DNA of 64,000 bases from Lanius collurio (lineage: Eukaryota > Chordata > Aves > Passeriformes > Laniidae): assembly GCA_020086605.1 (NCBI GenBank), contig JACBWW010000018.1:9878206-9942205 (forward strand), in the 5' to 3' direction. This document shows, piece by piece, positions 52,110 through 64,000 of this stretch. Positions within the stretch are counted from its first letter, which is position 1; every line of letters begins with the position of its first letter. Below the pieces are notes generated by a model. The model made no database searches. It was not told the DNA's origin and saw nothing but the letters and a program-made list of their open reading frames with translations. A program made the position numbers and the translations under genes.

Positions 52110-55100
52110 GTCATTCAATAAAGATAATTTCCATGAACAATTAAAAGTCATTTATTATTCCAGAGTGCATAGAGCTGTTCCAAAAAGAAAGGCAAACACT
52201 GTGTAAACAAGTTCACTGAGCAAAAATTCCACATAGTCAAATCTTTGCATGCAGTGTATGAGCTCAGGTCACTGGAGAATAAGCTGGGACATAAACTTCA
52301 ACCCAAGACTGTCAAGTCAGCTATAGATATTTCTACACCAAAATACTGAAAGGCAGTAAACACATAAGGCCTTTTTTTTTTTTTCCTTTTTTCCCCTCAT
52401 ACTTTCTAGGACTTCAAAACAGGATGATTCCTGAAGGACTAGTTAAATGAATATAGATACTTTTCAAAAACAGCTCTGGATCACCAAAAATCCTGAGCCC
52501 ACCCACCAATATAGCTTCAGATGAGCAGGGCTTCAATATCTTGATGTAATTGTACTCAATAGAATTTCTGTCCTAATGAGCTTTGATTTTAGGAAAGCTA
52601 GTATTTATGACTATCTGTTAAACATGATTTAGTAATGGCACATCATATTTAGGGTTTTATGTAGAAAATTATAATAAAGGGTAGCACCAATCCAGAGATA
52701 AATCAAGTTGTCTATGAAAATGGTATCTGTATATAAACAAAAAGTTCTATAAACTAATATTGTAGAGGAAGTTACAGATTTATCCTAGAAGAAAGCTAAT
52801 ATTATTCTATCAAAATCTGTGTTTCCTTCATTTTCCTTATGTGTTTGTAGAATATCTTTTTCTCAAAGCAAAATAAAAATCCTAGAGATTTCCAAAACAA
52901 ATCTTACATACAGGTAGAAGAGCTGTCCTAAGTCAAACTAAAATTACACACATTCCAGTACTTTAACAGCAATCATAAGAGGGAATACCAAGAAAATAGG
53001 GTAAGAAAAGGGCAAGCATATATACTCCAACCTTCACCTATTTCCATGCCAAAGATTCTCCTAAGATGTCATTTCAAGGATCAAGTTTCTATTCGGTATA
53101 TAGCAATCTCAAATGGATCTCTAGTCTGATTTTGTTCAGATTCTCTCCTGTTCCTCCTTCTGCACCCATACCACACTTTGACAGAAAAATGCACAAACAT
53201 TTAGCAACACATAAAGTAGTCAAGACTCAAACATTCCTGCTTCAAGAATATGCTTAAGGAATAATTCTGCCATTGCTGCAGAGCATCAACACTCGTTCAG
53301 GATTTTCCACCTGACTCAGCCACACTCCTCTTAAAGGCTTCTAATTTACTGACTAAGGACACACATAAAACAAATGCTGTCCCCACTGCAGGGAGAATTA
53401 GAAGTTTATTGTAGCCTCTAATCACTAGTTCCAAACCCTTGAATCTGAGTACAAAATTGCAGTATAAATAGAAGGTTAGACTAGGACTCACATGCTCAGC
53501 ATTCTAATTTCTGGCTGCACACCTGGCAAATCACTTCCCTGTTCTGTGCTTCAGCATCTCAGTCTGTAAAATGTGAATAATACAGCTGATTTCCTTTGAA
53601 AAGAATTTCAGGTCTGTTATGAAAAGCTGTATATAAGAGTATGGCACTGCTATTCTTAGGGTTGAATTTGTACACTGAGACTTTTGTTAAATCCATTAAT
53701 TGACTAGGATTAATGAGATGGTTTCTTTTTCTCTCCATTACTGGCTGATAGATATCTCTTATACATTGTAACACGAAAGATGATTGAACTTGGGAAATGT
53801 GGATTGTTAGCTGGATCTCTCTTGCAAGGGGAACTGATTGCCACAAGTAGGAAAAAGAATTATATTTCAACATATGAGCACAAAGATAAATTCGTATTAC
53901 AGTAAAGAAAATCAACTGAGAGAAAATATTCTTATCTATGATCTATAGTTTTAGTCCTTAATCTGCATATCTGGAAAAGATTAATTTCTTATATGAAGAC
54001 CACTCTAAGAAATGAAACTGCATCCAAAGACATCTGTATGTTGTCTACTGGTACAGACACTACTGGGACAGTTCACTCCAGCAAGCAGTGCTAAATGTAA
54101 CCCTGGTATCCAAGGAATACAGAAAACATGTCTAACTGTATGCACGTGTCATACTTCTCCTACACAGTTTACTTCTCTCAGGTGTTCATTTTTTGAGTTC
54201 CCAAAATTTCCCAGAAAAGCTTTCACAGAAACTTTATCTTTGCAAGATAGTGAGAGCTTTCACTTGGAAAAAGTATGGCAAAATTTCTCTCTGAGATGAG
54301 AGAAAAGAGTCTGAAGAACATTAGTTTGCTTCCAGTATCAGTATAGAATAATTTGGAAAACAGACTGTCTTGGAAGGTTTAAAAAAAATCCAAACAAAGA
54401 ACGACATAATACTAGTATTTGTTGTCCTCTGAATCTCAACAAAGATCAGAACAGTACATTTTTGCAATACAAACCCTACAGCTATTTTATTCTCTTCCTT
54501 TTAATAGAGCAAAATAGGATCAAGTTTTGCAAAGTTCTTACAGCCATGAGGAAAGGTAGTGTTTTTGTTATTAACACTTTTTACTTCTGAAATCTCCACC
54601 AAAAAGGCTTGGGAACACAGACCTTCAGGCAAATCAAGTCTCCTCTTAATATAGATAAGATACAATGTCTTGAATCAGCAACTGAAATGTCTTTGTTTCA
54701 GATAATCTCTCTCTCTGTGACTTCCAAAGAGCAAGGTAGAAAGTCATTATGCCATATTGGAGAGCTTGTCAAAAATACAAGACCCATCACAATATATTAA
54801 AAACATATCAACACAAGCAATTTAGTAATAGAGTAGCAAGTAATTTCCATGCTATTGTTAATCATGCAAACCATTATGTATTTCTCAGGTAACAGAAGAC
54901 ATGCAGAAGGGTGAATCTCAGCTATTGAAACACCCACTTGTGAATGATCTGTTTGACTGAAATTCTTAGTGAATCTACCTAAATACAAAGCAGGCAGAAA
55001 TGTTCCTTATACAACATCAGACCACAGACTGAGGAAGACATGCCAGGGAAACCTGGTATGGGAAGAGCATGCCCTTAATTGATCAGGACACATGGACCAC

Positions 55101-56455
55101 CCCCACAGAGATAAGACTGCATTTAAACTAAGTAATAAGAGCAGATCATTGTTTGTTTCTGCTTCAGTGCTCTCTCCAAACTCCATCCTTGGTGCCTGAC
55201 ATAGGTTCTACTGTACAATAATAGATAGGGGAGATGGAATTCCAGGAAATAAAGCTTTGTGCTCCAGACGTTGTTCATCAGCACTCCCACTGAAATGGAA
55301 TACAGGTCTATAAATACTTATATCTCAGATAAAATAACACACCAAATATATATTCTACATAGGCTGAGTCTACTTTCAGAAAATCGATTTAAATAAATTT
55401 TACAGTAAAAATATCAACTAATCTGTTTGGGCTAGAAAAGACTGGTGAAAAATATACTTTTTCCAGGAGTAAACTTCTGCCTGTTCACTTTCTCATGTGG
55501 TGTATTAAAACACCTCAGGAGAATCAAACTCATTGAAACATTTCAAAAAAAGATACAACTGACATTTTTCCTTTTTATTCCTGAATAAACTGAAATAAAA
55601 TTACATTAAAAGGCCTTTCTCAATAAGAAAAAGATGTCACAAAAATTCTAATTCTTTGCCTACAGGAATTAAAATATTTTTTCAGCAACAAGTTTCATTA
55701 CTTCTAGTGCTTGGTACTAAGCTGATCATTACTTTAACAGCAACTTGGTTAAGTTTAATCATTTTTTTAAATTTTTGCAGATACCTGAGTCCATGCAAAA
55801 CATTTAAGCATTACAAATAAGGCAGTGTACAATACAGTAGAAAGCAAAGATCACATTTCTCAAGGATCATAGGCTATGTGTTTTCCAGCTGTAGTTTTAC
55901 CAGATCTTGTTACGTTTTGACAGAGATTTGTTTGTAAGGGTCACAACAAATGTTTAAAATTTAACCATTTAAAAGTTTCTACCACTGTCATTGCACCCCT
56001 AGAGTTGTGCCCTGTGTAATATATTAACAACCTCTTTTAATCCTCAAGTAAGTATGTTTTCCTAATACTGCAGGAACATGTATTTTTCAAAGCAAAATGT
56101 GATTATAACTGTAAATACAAAAAAAAAATATAAAAATTAACAGTATTGCTTTAGCCTTTAGATTTTCCTAAATTTATTTGATGTTTGGAGAAATGGAGTC
56201 GTACAACTGACTGGAAGAAACAATATTATCCCATTTCCAAGTACCTAATACAACACATTAGCCAACTTAAGTCCATTACTCATAACATGGATCAAATGGG
56301 TTTTTTTGTTTTAATTTTACCAGCATATTAACTCAGGGCAGACATCATATCTTCAGTCTTCTCATGAGGACATCATGAAACCATGCACAAATGAAAACTC
56401 GAAAATAACACTTTCAAGTTTTTTGTCTGTGAATTTTCACTTAGAATGCTCTCAC

Positions 56456-56752
56456 CTCTATTTCATCCCATTTGAGATCCACAGCTCTCTGTCCCGCCTT
56501 TGGCTGCCATGTCGGTAACGTCACAGTGGCTCTCGAACGGGGCAGAGCAATGTCAGGCTCCAAGGTGGACGAGGCTGGGCTGCTGTGTCGGGCTGAGGTG
56601 GCTTCTGTCCGTTCAGAGGCTGGAGGGCTCTGGAGTGAGTGTTCACAGTTTGTTCCCTCAAAGCCTTCACTGCAGAGACAGAGGTAGCCATCCTCACTGG
56701 TGCTACAGTTACCATGGTGACAGGGGTTGCTGGCACAAGGATCTGAAACAAA
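56456..56752 (-). CDS. DNER: DNER exon 2: EGF repeat plus linker
   Basis: This exon has 297 bp and phase 0-0. It encodes F-V-S, then an EGF-like repeat with cysteines in the order DPCASNPC, HHGNC, YLCLC and TNC (about residues 4-38 of the exon). A Ser/Thr/Pro-rich linker follows, and the exon ends in a conserved stretch containing TLPTWQPKAGQ and DLKWDEIE. CASNPC fits the POGLUT O-glucose consensus C-x-S-x-P-C. The serine run after the third cysteine (STSED) is shorter than the poly-Ser tract I recall in mammals. The donor is GAG|gtgaga. The acceptor is ttttttccag, chosen because FVSD matches LVAD in human DNER. A second AG ten bases inside would start the exon at 56742 in phase 1 and also keeps the downstream frame. 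Confidence 0.93.
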
Positions 56753-59700
56753 CTGGAAAAAACATCATAGAGGTCAATTACTGGTAATAAAGGATTTATT
56801 TCTGAGTTTTAAAAATACCATAAAATAGAATTCTTTCCCCATACTTTATTTATCTTCTAAACATATTTATGAACCAAACTCATCTTTGATACACCTTCAA
56901 AGAGGTAAATTCAAAGGATTAAAGAAGAATACAAATTAATCTATATTAACTACTTTCCTCAGACCATTTATAGTAATTCACTGTTGCCATATTCAAGCAA
57001 AGAGATAAACACAAAAAAGGAATGTGACCACCATTCACTATCAGGAATTTTCAAAAACAGACTTAAAAGAGTAACCTATTCAGGGAAAACATCAAGTATG
57101 TTGGAACTGAAGAGAGTAACAGAAATAGGAAAGAACTCGTACAGATCAGCAGGTCACAAAGCAGCTCAGTGTGGTCAGAGCTAACCACATTACACAATCC
57201 TATTTGTGGACACAATTTCCATCATAAAAGAGCTGGGCCTTTTACCTACACTTCATTTTGTGGACAGCAGTTTCAGAATCCAATTCATTTGGGTGCTGAA
57301 AGCTTTCTAACAGGAGTTAGAAAGCAGGAGCAAAACTGTGCCTATTTTTAAAACAGCATTTGTAATAGCACAGGACAAGACTAAGCTCAGTGATGTAGCA
57401 AAAATGCTGTTCGAGGCTTGCATGCCTTTAATTTCTAGCTTGAATTTACCTACAGCTATTTTGTAGTTTCTTATGTCATCACTTACTTTCAGGTTAAATG
57501 TCTTCCCTTTTCTATGTTGAATTTTACATCCATAAGGCATTTACAGAATACCTCTACAAACTCTTCAAGTTTCATCTCCTGGAAAAATTACCCATACTTG
57601 CCCAGTTTCCTTGAGGAGGACAAGCCCTTCCCTCCACACGTGTTTGTTTTTGCACCTGGGACTCCAAAGTTTAGCACTGCCTTTTGAAAAAGCATCAATA
57701 TTTTGCTTGTCCTGGAAACAGCTTCCTAGACAATACGTAAGAAATGTTTGCCCAAATGAGAGTTAAATCAAGCTGCTGGCTCACTGTTATTGACCAAGTC
57801 CATCAGTTCCCTTTGTTTGTCTTCACATCAAAGGGAAAACACATCACCAGAATCAGACATTTTCTCATCTTTAAATGCAGATTTCACCCAAGTGCTCCAG
57901 TCCTAAAGATTACCCAGTTCTTCCCTGTACAATATTCCTGCCCCTCCCTGCATAAGCAATGCTTCTTGTTATATTTCTCAGTAAAGCACCACAGTTATTT
58001 ATTATTAAACACTTGTTACAATTATCTCAAGAATTACATAAACCTTATATATCATTAATGTCAAAAACAAATATTGGGTCTACACTAGGAATTTTACCTT
58101 CCCATTAGTCTAAAGGTCTGGTGTCAGGGACACCAAATCCTAATATAAAACTTCCTTGTATAAAACAGCACTATTATTGACCTCAGCTGGAATTCCTTCT
58201 TTGGCTCAAATTTTTGTATAGCCCAGAGTTTGCGTAACATTTTTGGACAGAAAACAGAGGAAACATTATTATGAAAGTTAATTTTGGAGACAGTCTACGA
58301 TGAATGTCAGATTTTGCCCAGACTGATGTAGAAGGCTTAGAGGCCACAGAGGACAGTCTCCAAAATATATAGTCCATTAATTTATCTCGTGGTTTGGTTA
58401 TTTACTTTGTATGGGGGCACATCTCATATATATAGGGGGACACATTAGACTTCAGGGTCAAGCTCTGACTCTTCATTTTTAATACTCAACAATATGGCAA
58501 GTTTATATATATACTTGATATATCAAGGAAATTTGTATTTTTATGATCAGAAGGACTTCTCTCAAAGTCTCTTTCCCCTGCAAATCAAGAGAATGCATAA
58601 GTTCTCAAATAACAATTTCAGAATCTTTTCTCCATAAAATAATATTTAAGTGACAGAAAAGAAAAATTTTCAGTAAGGAGCTAGTTCCGTTCTACAGTTT
58701 GTCACTTACATTTTAAGCTCTCTCCACTGCCAAGTGCCAGAGATATTCATAGAAATTTCCTTTTCCTTTAAGAGTATTGAAGACAAAATGTGCTGACATG
58801 TGAACAAAGCCCAGTTCAAAAATTGTTTCCAACAGTTTTTTCATATTCCACCCAGTTTCTTGGATTAGATCTGAGTTTCAAAGAACTGCCAATATACTAT
58901 TGTTGGACAAGCTCTTTACTCATGCTTTCACAATAAATCCAAATTCACATTAAGCCTATTTTGTGTTAGTAATTCAGTTGTTCTTGTCACACCTAAAACG
59001 TGAAGGTTATTATTTGCAAACCTAGTAATGAGAAAGAAAAAACAACGATTTCAATCACAAAGGGGACTTTTCCCCATTACTGAACACACCCATTCACTTA
59101 CAAGCACAATAATAAAAAATGCTGTGTGACCCCTGCTATTGGATGCAAACTGATTTCAGCTTGTTTGACCGGAAACAGTGGTGCTTAATGAGAAGCCTTA
59201 TTTAGAGCTGCCCATGCCATGCACTGAAGAACACCTTGGGCCTTAGGAACTACCTCTAACCTTTCACACATAAAGTGAAAATAATTAAAACTGCATAGTT
59301 TAGATAAAATAGAAGGGTAGATGTGGAACTTCAGCCACAGACTTCCTCAGAAGTTAGTTTATGATGCACTTCACAGGATTTCATCATAATTCTCATTCCC
59401 TAGTTATTAGTAATTCAAAATCCTCTTTGTCTTTCAATAAGCCTATCAAAACAAATAAATGTCCTTTGTGCATAGTTTTGCTGTTGAACTAAAGAAAGTC
59501 CATATTAATGATCAGATAAAAAGAGATAAGCGATAAGCAAATAAAATTTGGTTGGTTGTGATGTTTCTGTGGTTTCTCTGGTCCTCACCAAGGTGGCAGC
59601 AAGGATTAGCCAAGGGATCTAAGAAACATTTTGACACAGTGAACAGCATGACTACATCAGAATTAAAAGCTAGAAAAATTTCAAGAGTTAACCTTCAATA

Positions 59701-62700
59701 AACTGTTGAAGCACAGAAAACAAAACAACACAAAAAACCCACCGTGGTCTCATAATGAAGAGCTGAACAAAAGTATACTGCGAGTACACAACTGAGAGCC
59801 CCATTTTCAGCTACTCCTTGTGAAGTTCACAGTATATTCAGAGACTGTTGCACAGAGAAAAGAAGGAACCAAGTAAGATGTATCCATACAGCCCACAAAT
59901 AAATACTAAACCAGTATGATCACAACTGAAAATTCCAGGGCTGTTTCAGGTACAGAATTTCAATAGTCACTATTATAGTGTGTTAGTTCTCTTGTTTTCA
60001 TCCCCATTTTTTCTTTTAATAGTCTGTCTGTTTTTATAATACATTCCTTGACTAAACAGGCACAGTCAGCCACTGCAGCTGACAGAGCCAAGCTAAAAAG
60101 CATAAAATGTTTTTGCATGCAGTTACTATTCCATATGCCTGGACAATCGTAATCCTTGAAATATCTTTCCAATAGACTCTTAAGATAGATGCATACCAAG
60201 GTGCCCTTCATATCACAGTTCATTTTCCAAAGGCAGACTGAGTGTGGTATAAACATTGGGCTTGTTTAAGAATCACACTCACAAACATGGATAGTTTGCC
60301 AACCAGTCCAATTGTTTCCTGAGGTTTCAGTTCAAGAGAAAACACTGCAGGATGTAAATCTGCAAGATCTCTCTGCCAGTACTACTTGTGGTGACACCAA
60401 TTTGTCATTTGATGCTCATTCACCTTCTCTTCAAAGTGGTTCTACTTGTTCTACCTGGAGACAGTCCAGGTAGATCCTCCAGAGAGCTTCAAGAAATAGA
60501 ATGGTAAGTCTAAAAAGGCAAGGCTACAGAAGAGCTCCTAACACTGTGCCAAACCTGTCTTCCACCTGCAACTGCCTTCTTAGATAAAAGATAACATTTT
60601 AAGCTAGATATGTTAGTACAAAACTAACTTTTGGGACTTTTTTTATTTTTGTTGCCTACAGCCACAGACAATTTTATACCAGCTTGCAACTTCAGTAAAA
60701 TACAGAAAAAAGCCCCCAGTAAATCCAGTCCTCATAGTAAGAATTCAGCAGATTGTTTAAATTCATTTTACATAATGAAAAAAGGCAAGCTGCCACAATG
60801 ATGTCAAAGGCTGATGTTTTGCATATGTGTCCAGGAGCACTCACTACTCTGAAACAGCCTGCAGATATTAAAAACTGACATAGTCCAATGTTTTCAACTC
60901 TTCCGTGGCTCCCCAAGACAATTTTTCCAGTTACAGGTTAAATTGTTGTGGTTCTTATATATGTAGAGTGACTTTAAGTGGCTGGGACTTAGACAAGTAG
61001 TTTCTTCACGGGTTCTGGTAAAAAGAGGTCTTAGGAGAAATTTAAATCAGTAAAACTGGTTTTGCACCAACACTGCTGAAGAAATTCCCCAATACAAAAG
61101 CAAACAACTTCTCTCCCAGAAGAGATAATGGGAAGATTCACCACATATCACCAGGATCAGAAACATCAATTTCAAGATATGCATGGAACATTAAAAATTA
61201 TCAACTTCTGAATACTTTAGAAAGAAAATAATTAAAACCTACAGTCTAGGCCCTTATCTGCTTTTAATAAAGTAAGGGGGAAAAAATATTTTTCCTTTTA
61301 AGCACATCTGAAATATCATCTCTTTTTGCAAATGCATGAATTCATGAAAAAGAAATAGAAACAGATTTAAATCTTTTACATAGCAATGACAATAAAGATT
61401 ATCTAGAAAAGTAATCTCTTTGAAAAAATTGGTTAATTATGTTTAAAGCATTATTAAAATTTCTTCTAATTCAATCCTTCACACAGTGAAGCTGTAAATT
61501 CCATTCCATCTCACATTAAATATTAGTGCTAACTATGAAATGAAAAGGAAGAAAAAAAGATTAATTTATATTTTTTAAAAACCACAGATGTTCCAAATAG
61601 TATTCACAGGAAAAGTACGGACATGAGTATATCAAATAAATGCATTTTCTTCTGCTTTGAGAAAAGACTGTCTTGAGACTCAGTAGCACTAAAGCAACAT
61701 ATCTGGGTTCAATTTCTGGCTCTCCCAGAGACATCCTGAGTGATCTGAGAACAGTCAGACTTCGTCTCTGCCTATTTCCCAACTGTAAAATGGAGATTAT
61801 ACTTCCTTTGTCACACTGCCTGTGTTGTCTGGTTAGAAAGCAATTTTTTTTCAAGATGGGAACCACAGACACTGAGGTAATAGGAACTCTCAAGCAGCAC
61901 TGAAATACAAATAAATAGAACTCTCAAGCAGCACTGAAATACAAATAAATAAAAATAAATACAAATAAATACATCCCTGTAGAGCGAGGCTAAATCTGTA
62001 ACCTGCGGATATTCAGGTTTGTTTCCTAGTCTTTCTCTATTTCTTTTTTGCTTCTTTCTGTGGCTATTCTGGTTTCTTCTGAACACTTCTTTGCTCCAAC
62101 AAACAGAAGTGTTTACAGAATCATACAGCAAACTTTAAAGTTAAGAAAAAATCCTAAATTATATTAACTCTTCTAATTAACCCCAAAAAGACAGGAAAAC
62201 CATCTTAATATTGCATCTTAAGACACTATTCTTCTTTAAAACAAGATTTGCTTCAAAACAGATGCGCTGAAGAATACATTAATTTTCCAACTGCAACCGA
62301 ACGTACCAGAAATAAAAGAAGTGGGTAAAACACTCTGATTATGAGTCAGGATGAATGAGAACTTTTTGTCACATGAGGATGTAAAAATAAACCCCGATCA
62401 GCACCATAATCACACAGGTATCACCACCATAAATGGCTGCTCCCTAAAAGCTGCCTGCAATGTCCTTTGTCTATGAATTTAAGGATGCTCTCCATAAGCA
62501 ATTCTTCTACCACATGCACCAGGACACAGTGAAACACTGCTTAACAGGGTGCAGTGACCACAGTGATCAGAGCCAGTCCATAGAAGAACTGGAATGTCAC
62601 AATTTGTCCAAAGGAAAGTGACATCACAGTGCTGTTTCATACTACAAACTGCCCATGTGCAATGAACTACACCAATCTGAGCCCTGAGCGTCAGGGATTT

Positions 62701-64000
62701 AATAGAATGGGCAACCACAAGGTAATAACAAGGGCTTTATACAGAGGTCCTGGAAGCCAGGGCTATCAGAGCTTTCTTTCCCATTCCTCAAAAAAGTGTA
62801 TGCAGGACAAAACATTTCTCTATTACATAAAACATGAATATGGCAGCTTTGTCAGCTTCAGTCATTAGGAACTAACTACAAGCAATAAGAGAGAATTGTG
62901 TTTAATCAAGATTTAGAAGGCCAAGGCCAAGAACTGTATCATATTGAAAATACAATGTAAGCAACTTCTTTCTAGAAGTAAACATTTACTCTTTTCATTT
63001 AGCAATTCAACTCAACGCCCAACCCGTGAGGAAAGCCATCAATAAATGTAATAAAGTGTAACCTTTATCAGATAATTCAGAATAAGATTCTCTGAAACAC
63101 CATTAACAATGAGAACTTTGGATTTCTTCCAAGCTGCAATTCTCATTCCATGAGTTTTGAATATTCAGAGTAATGAAACTGCCAGTGAATGTAATAAATG
63201 GATATAAAACTTTTTTTTTTTACTTCAGTGAAGCAGAAAAAAAATGCCTAAAGAAATTGTCTGCTTAATTGCGAACCAAAGCATGGCTGCCCAAATCTAT
63301 TTGAAAAACCAGCAAACATAACAAGGCAGAATTTGAACAGCATGATAGATTTTAAAAACAGAGCTCCAGCAAATGGCTGATTTACTCTTGTGTAATAAGT
63401 TACCACACACCAACTGCCTTGCTCTACCTATCCTCAGGCACATTCTTACCTCAAGGTATTCTGAAACAACTGCAAAGTAAATTGAGATCACTTTCCCTCT
63501 CCCTCAGTGAAAGGAAAATATCTGCTTCACACTAACCACTGAGAACTATCAGATGTCAGTATGTACATAAACAATTATTGAGAAGTACCTTACTTTTGTC
63601 TTCAGCTTTTCTCATAAGATTATTTTAATCCTTTTTTTAAATATATATTTGACTTTATTCTGTTGTGAAAGGACATTAAAATCATTGGATATTTGTCTAA
63701 ATACAGGAGATTTAACACTACATTCCAAGTAGACAAGCTATGCCAGTTTACTGTTTTTTCAGCAACACCCATACTCAGCAAAGATGCTTTTTTAAAAAAC
63801 CAAAATTAAGTCAGGATATCTATTCCAAAGATGGGTTGACTACTTAAGATAAAGGATCTAAAAAGTACCAATGGATCTGTGAAGATCAGCATTGTTGGTT
63901 TTTTACCACAGAATCATCTCATTTTACTCTCAGTAGGGCCTGGCACCCTGTAATCGAGACACGGGACTCCAGTGGTTCTCCCATTACCAGTGGCAAAACT
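56753..64000 (-). other. DNER: DNER intron 1, 3' part only
   Basis: The acceptor of exon 2 bounds it on the left, and it runs beyond the right edge for at least 7,248 bp. A 34-bp tandem duplication followed by AAAT-like repeats lies at 61884-61972. I see no exon 1 candidate with a signal peptide, no CpG-rich promoter and no clear mobile element in this part. Confidence 0.85.
61884..61972. repeat. 34-bp tandem duplication plus AAAT run
   Basis: A 34-bp unit starting GAACTCTCAAGCAGCACTGA occurs at 61884-61917 and again, identical, at 61918-61951. It is followed by imperfect AAATAAATAC repeats to about 61972. The identity of the copies suggests a recent slippage event. Confidence 0.93.

Larger units (their letters stand above)
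45901..56455 (-). other. DNER: DNER intron 2
   Basis: This intron is 10,555 bp. It contains a C15A8 tract (48301-48323), a worn CR1 fragment (about 49680-49800) and an ERVL-like LTR (about 51558-52109). The rest is unremarkable AT-rich sequence. Confidence 0.9.
1..64000 (-). other. DNER: DNER gene locus, internal part (exons 2-10)
   Basis: Nine minus-strand coding segments with proper splice sites translate to consecutive parts of DNER, a type I membrane protein with about ten EGF-like repeats (737 residues in human) found on neuronal dendrites and cell bodies and reported to activate Notch on Bergmann glia. Phases are compatible at every internal junction and no stop codon or frameshift interrupts an exon, so the gene looks functional. 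Missing from the window are the exon with signal peptide and first EGF repeat (right of 64000) and those for the last EGF repeat, membrane helix and cytoplasmic tail (left of 1). Exon numbering assumes the 13-exon mammalian layout, which I recall rather than checked. No other gene is nested in the introns as far as I can see. Confidence 0.95.

Noticed and set aside
56521..56751. 76-codon minus-strand frame in exon 2
   Set aside because: It overlaps exon 2 but in the wrong frame. The DNER frame with the EGF cysteine pattern is shifted by one base.
56472..56787. Plus-strand frames of 71 and 95 codons
   Set aside because: They are shadows of DNER exon 2, which is GC-rich and therefore poor in stop codons on the other strand.
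1..64000. A second gene, RNA gene, CRISPR array or prokaryote-type system
   Set aside because: No cloverleaf, ribosomal or spacer-repeat pattern was seen, and all exon-like segments with good splice sites belong to DNER.

Overview
The window is vertebrate, very probably avian, nuclear DNA. It is AT-rich and intron-dominated, with a CR1 LINE 3' end of the kind typical of birds and LTR fragments resembling songbird endogenous retroviruses, so a passerine is my best guess. I recognise a single protein-coding gene, and it lies on the minus strand across the whole window: DNER, delta/notch-like EGF repeat containing. It encodes a single-pass membrane protein of neurons with tandem EGF repeats that is described as a Notch ligand. 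The identification rests on conceptual translation of nine exons, compared from memory with mammalian DNER.

Reading down the minus strand (right to left), the window begins in the first recognised intron (56753-64000, open at the right edge). It then contains exons numbered 2 to 10 here by analogy with the 13-exon mammalian gene: 56456-56752, 45806-45900, 43232-43398, 29210-29355, 22877-23030, 20082-20195, 10643-10867, 3071-3193 and 752-865. The reading phases of consecutive exons join without a break (0-0, 0-2, 2-1, 1-0, 0-1, then four exons of 1-1), giving 1,435 coding bases. The exon with the signal peptide and first EGF repeat lies beyond the right edge. The last EGF repeat, transmembrane helix and cytoplasmic tail lie beyond the left edge.

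The rest is intron. Intron 5 holds a solo LTR (24927-25220) with a perfect 6-bp target-site duplication. Intron 2 holds an ERVL-like LTR (about 51558-52109) and a worn CR1 piece. Intron 4 holds a better preserved CR1 3' end (38384-38633). Intron 7 holds a GC-rich, LTR-like block of uncertain identity (about 17690-18920). There is also a 133-bp pure pyrimidine tract in intron 8, a C15A8 tract in intron 2 and a 34-bp tandem duplication in intron 1.

The most notable gene-level feature is the exon 10 splice donor, which appears to be a GC-AG type site (CAG|gcaagt). I found no tRNA, rRNA, CRISPR array or second gene, and no evidence of a previously undescribed system. Most other open reading frames are antisense or low-complexity by-products.
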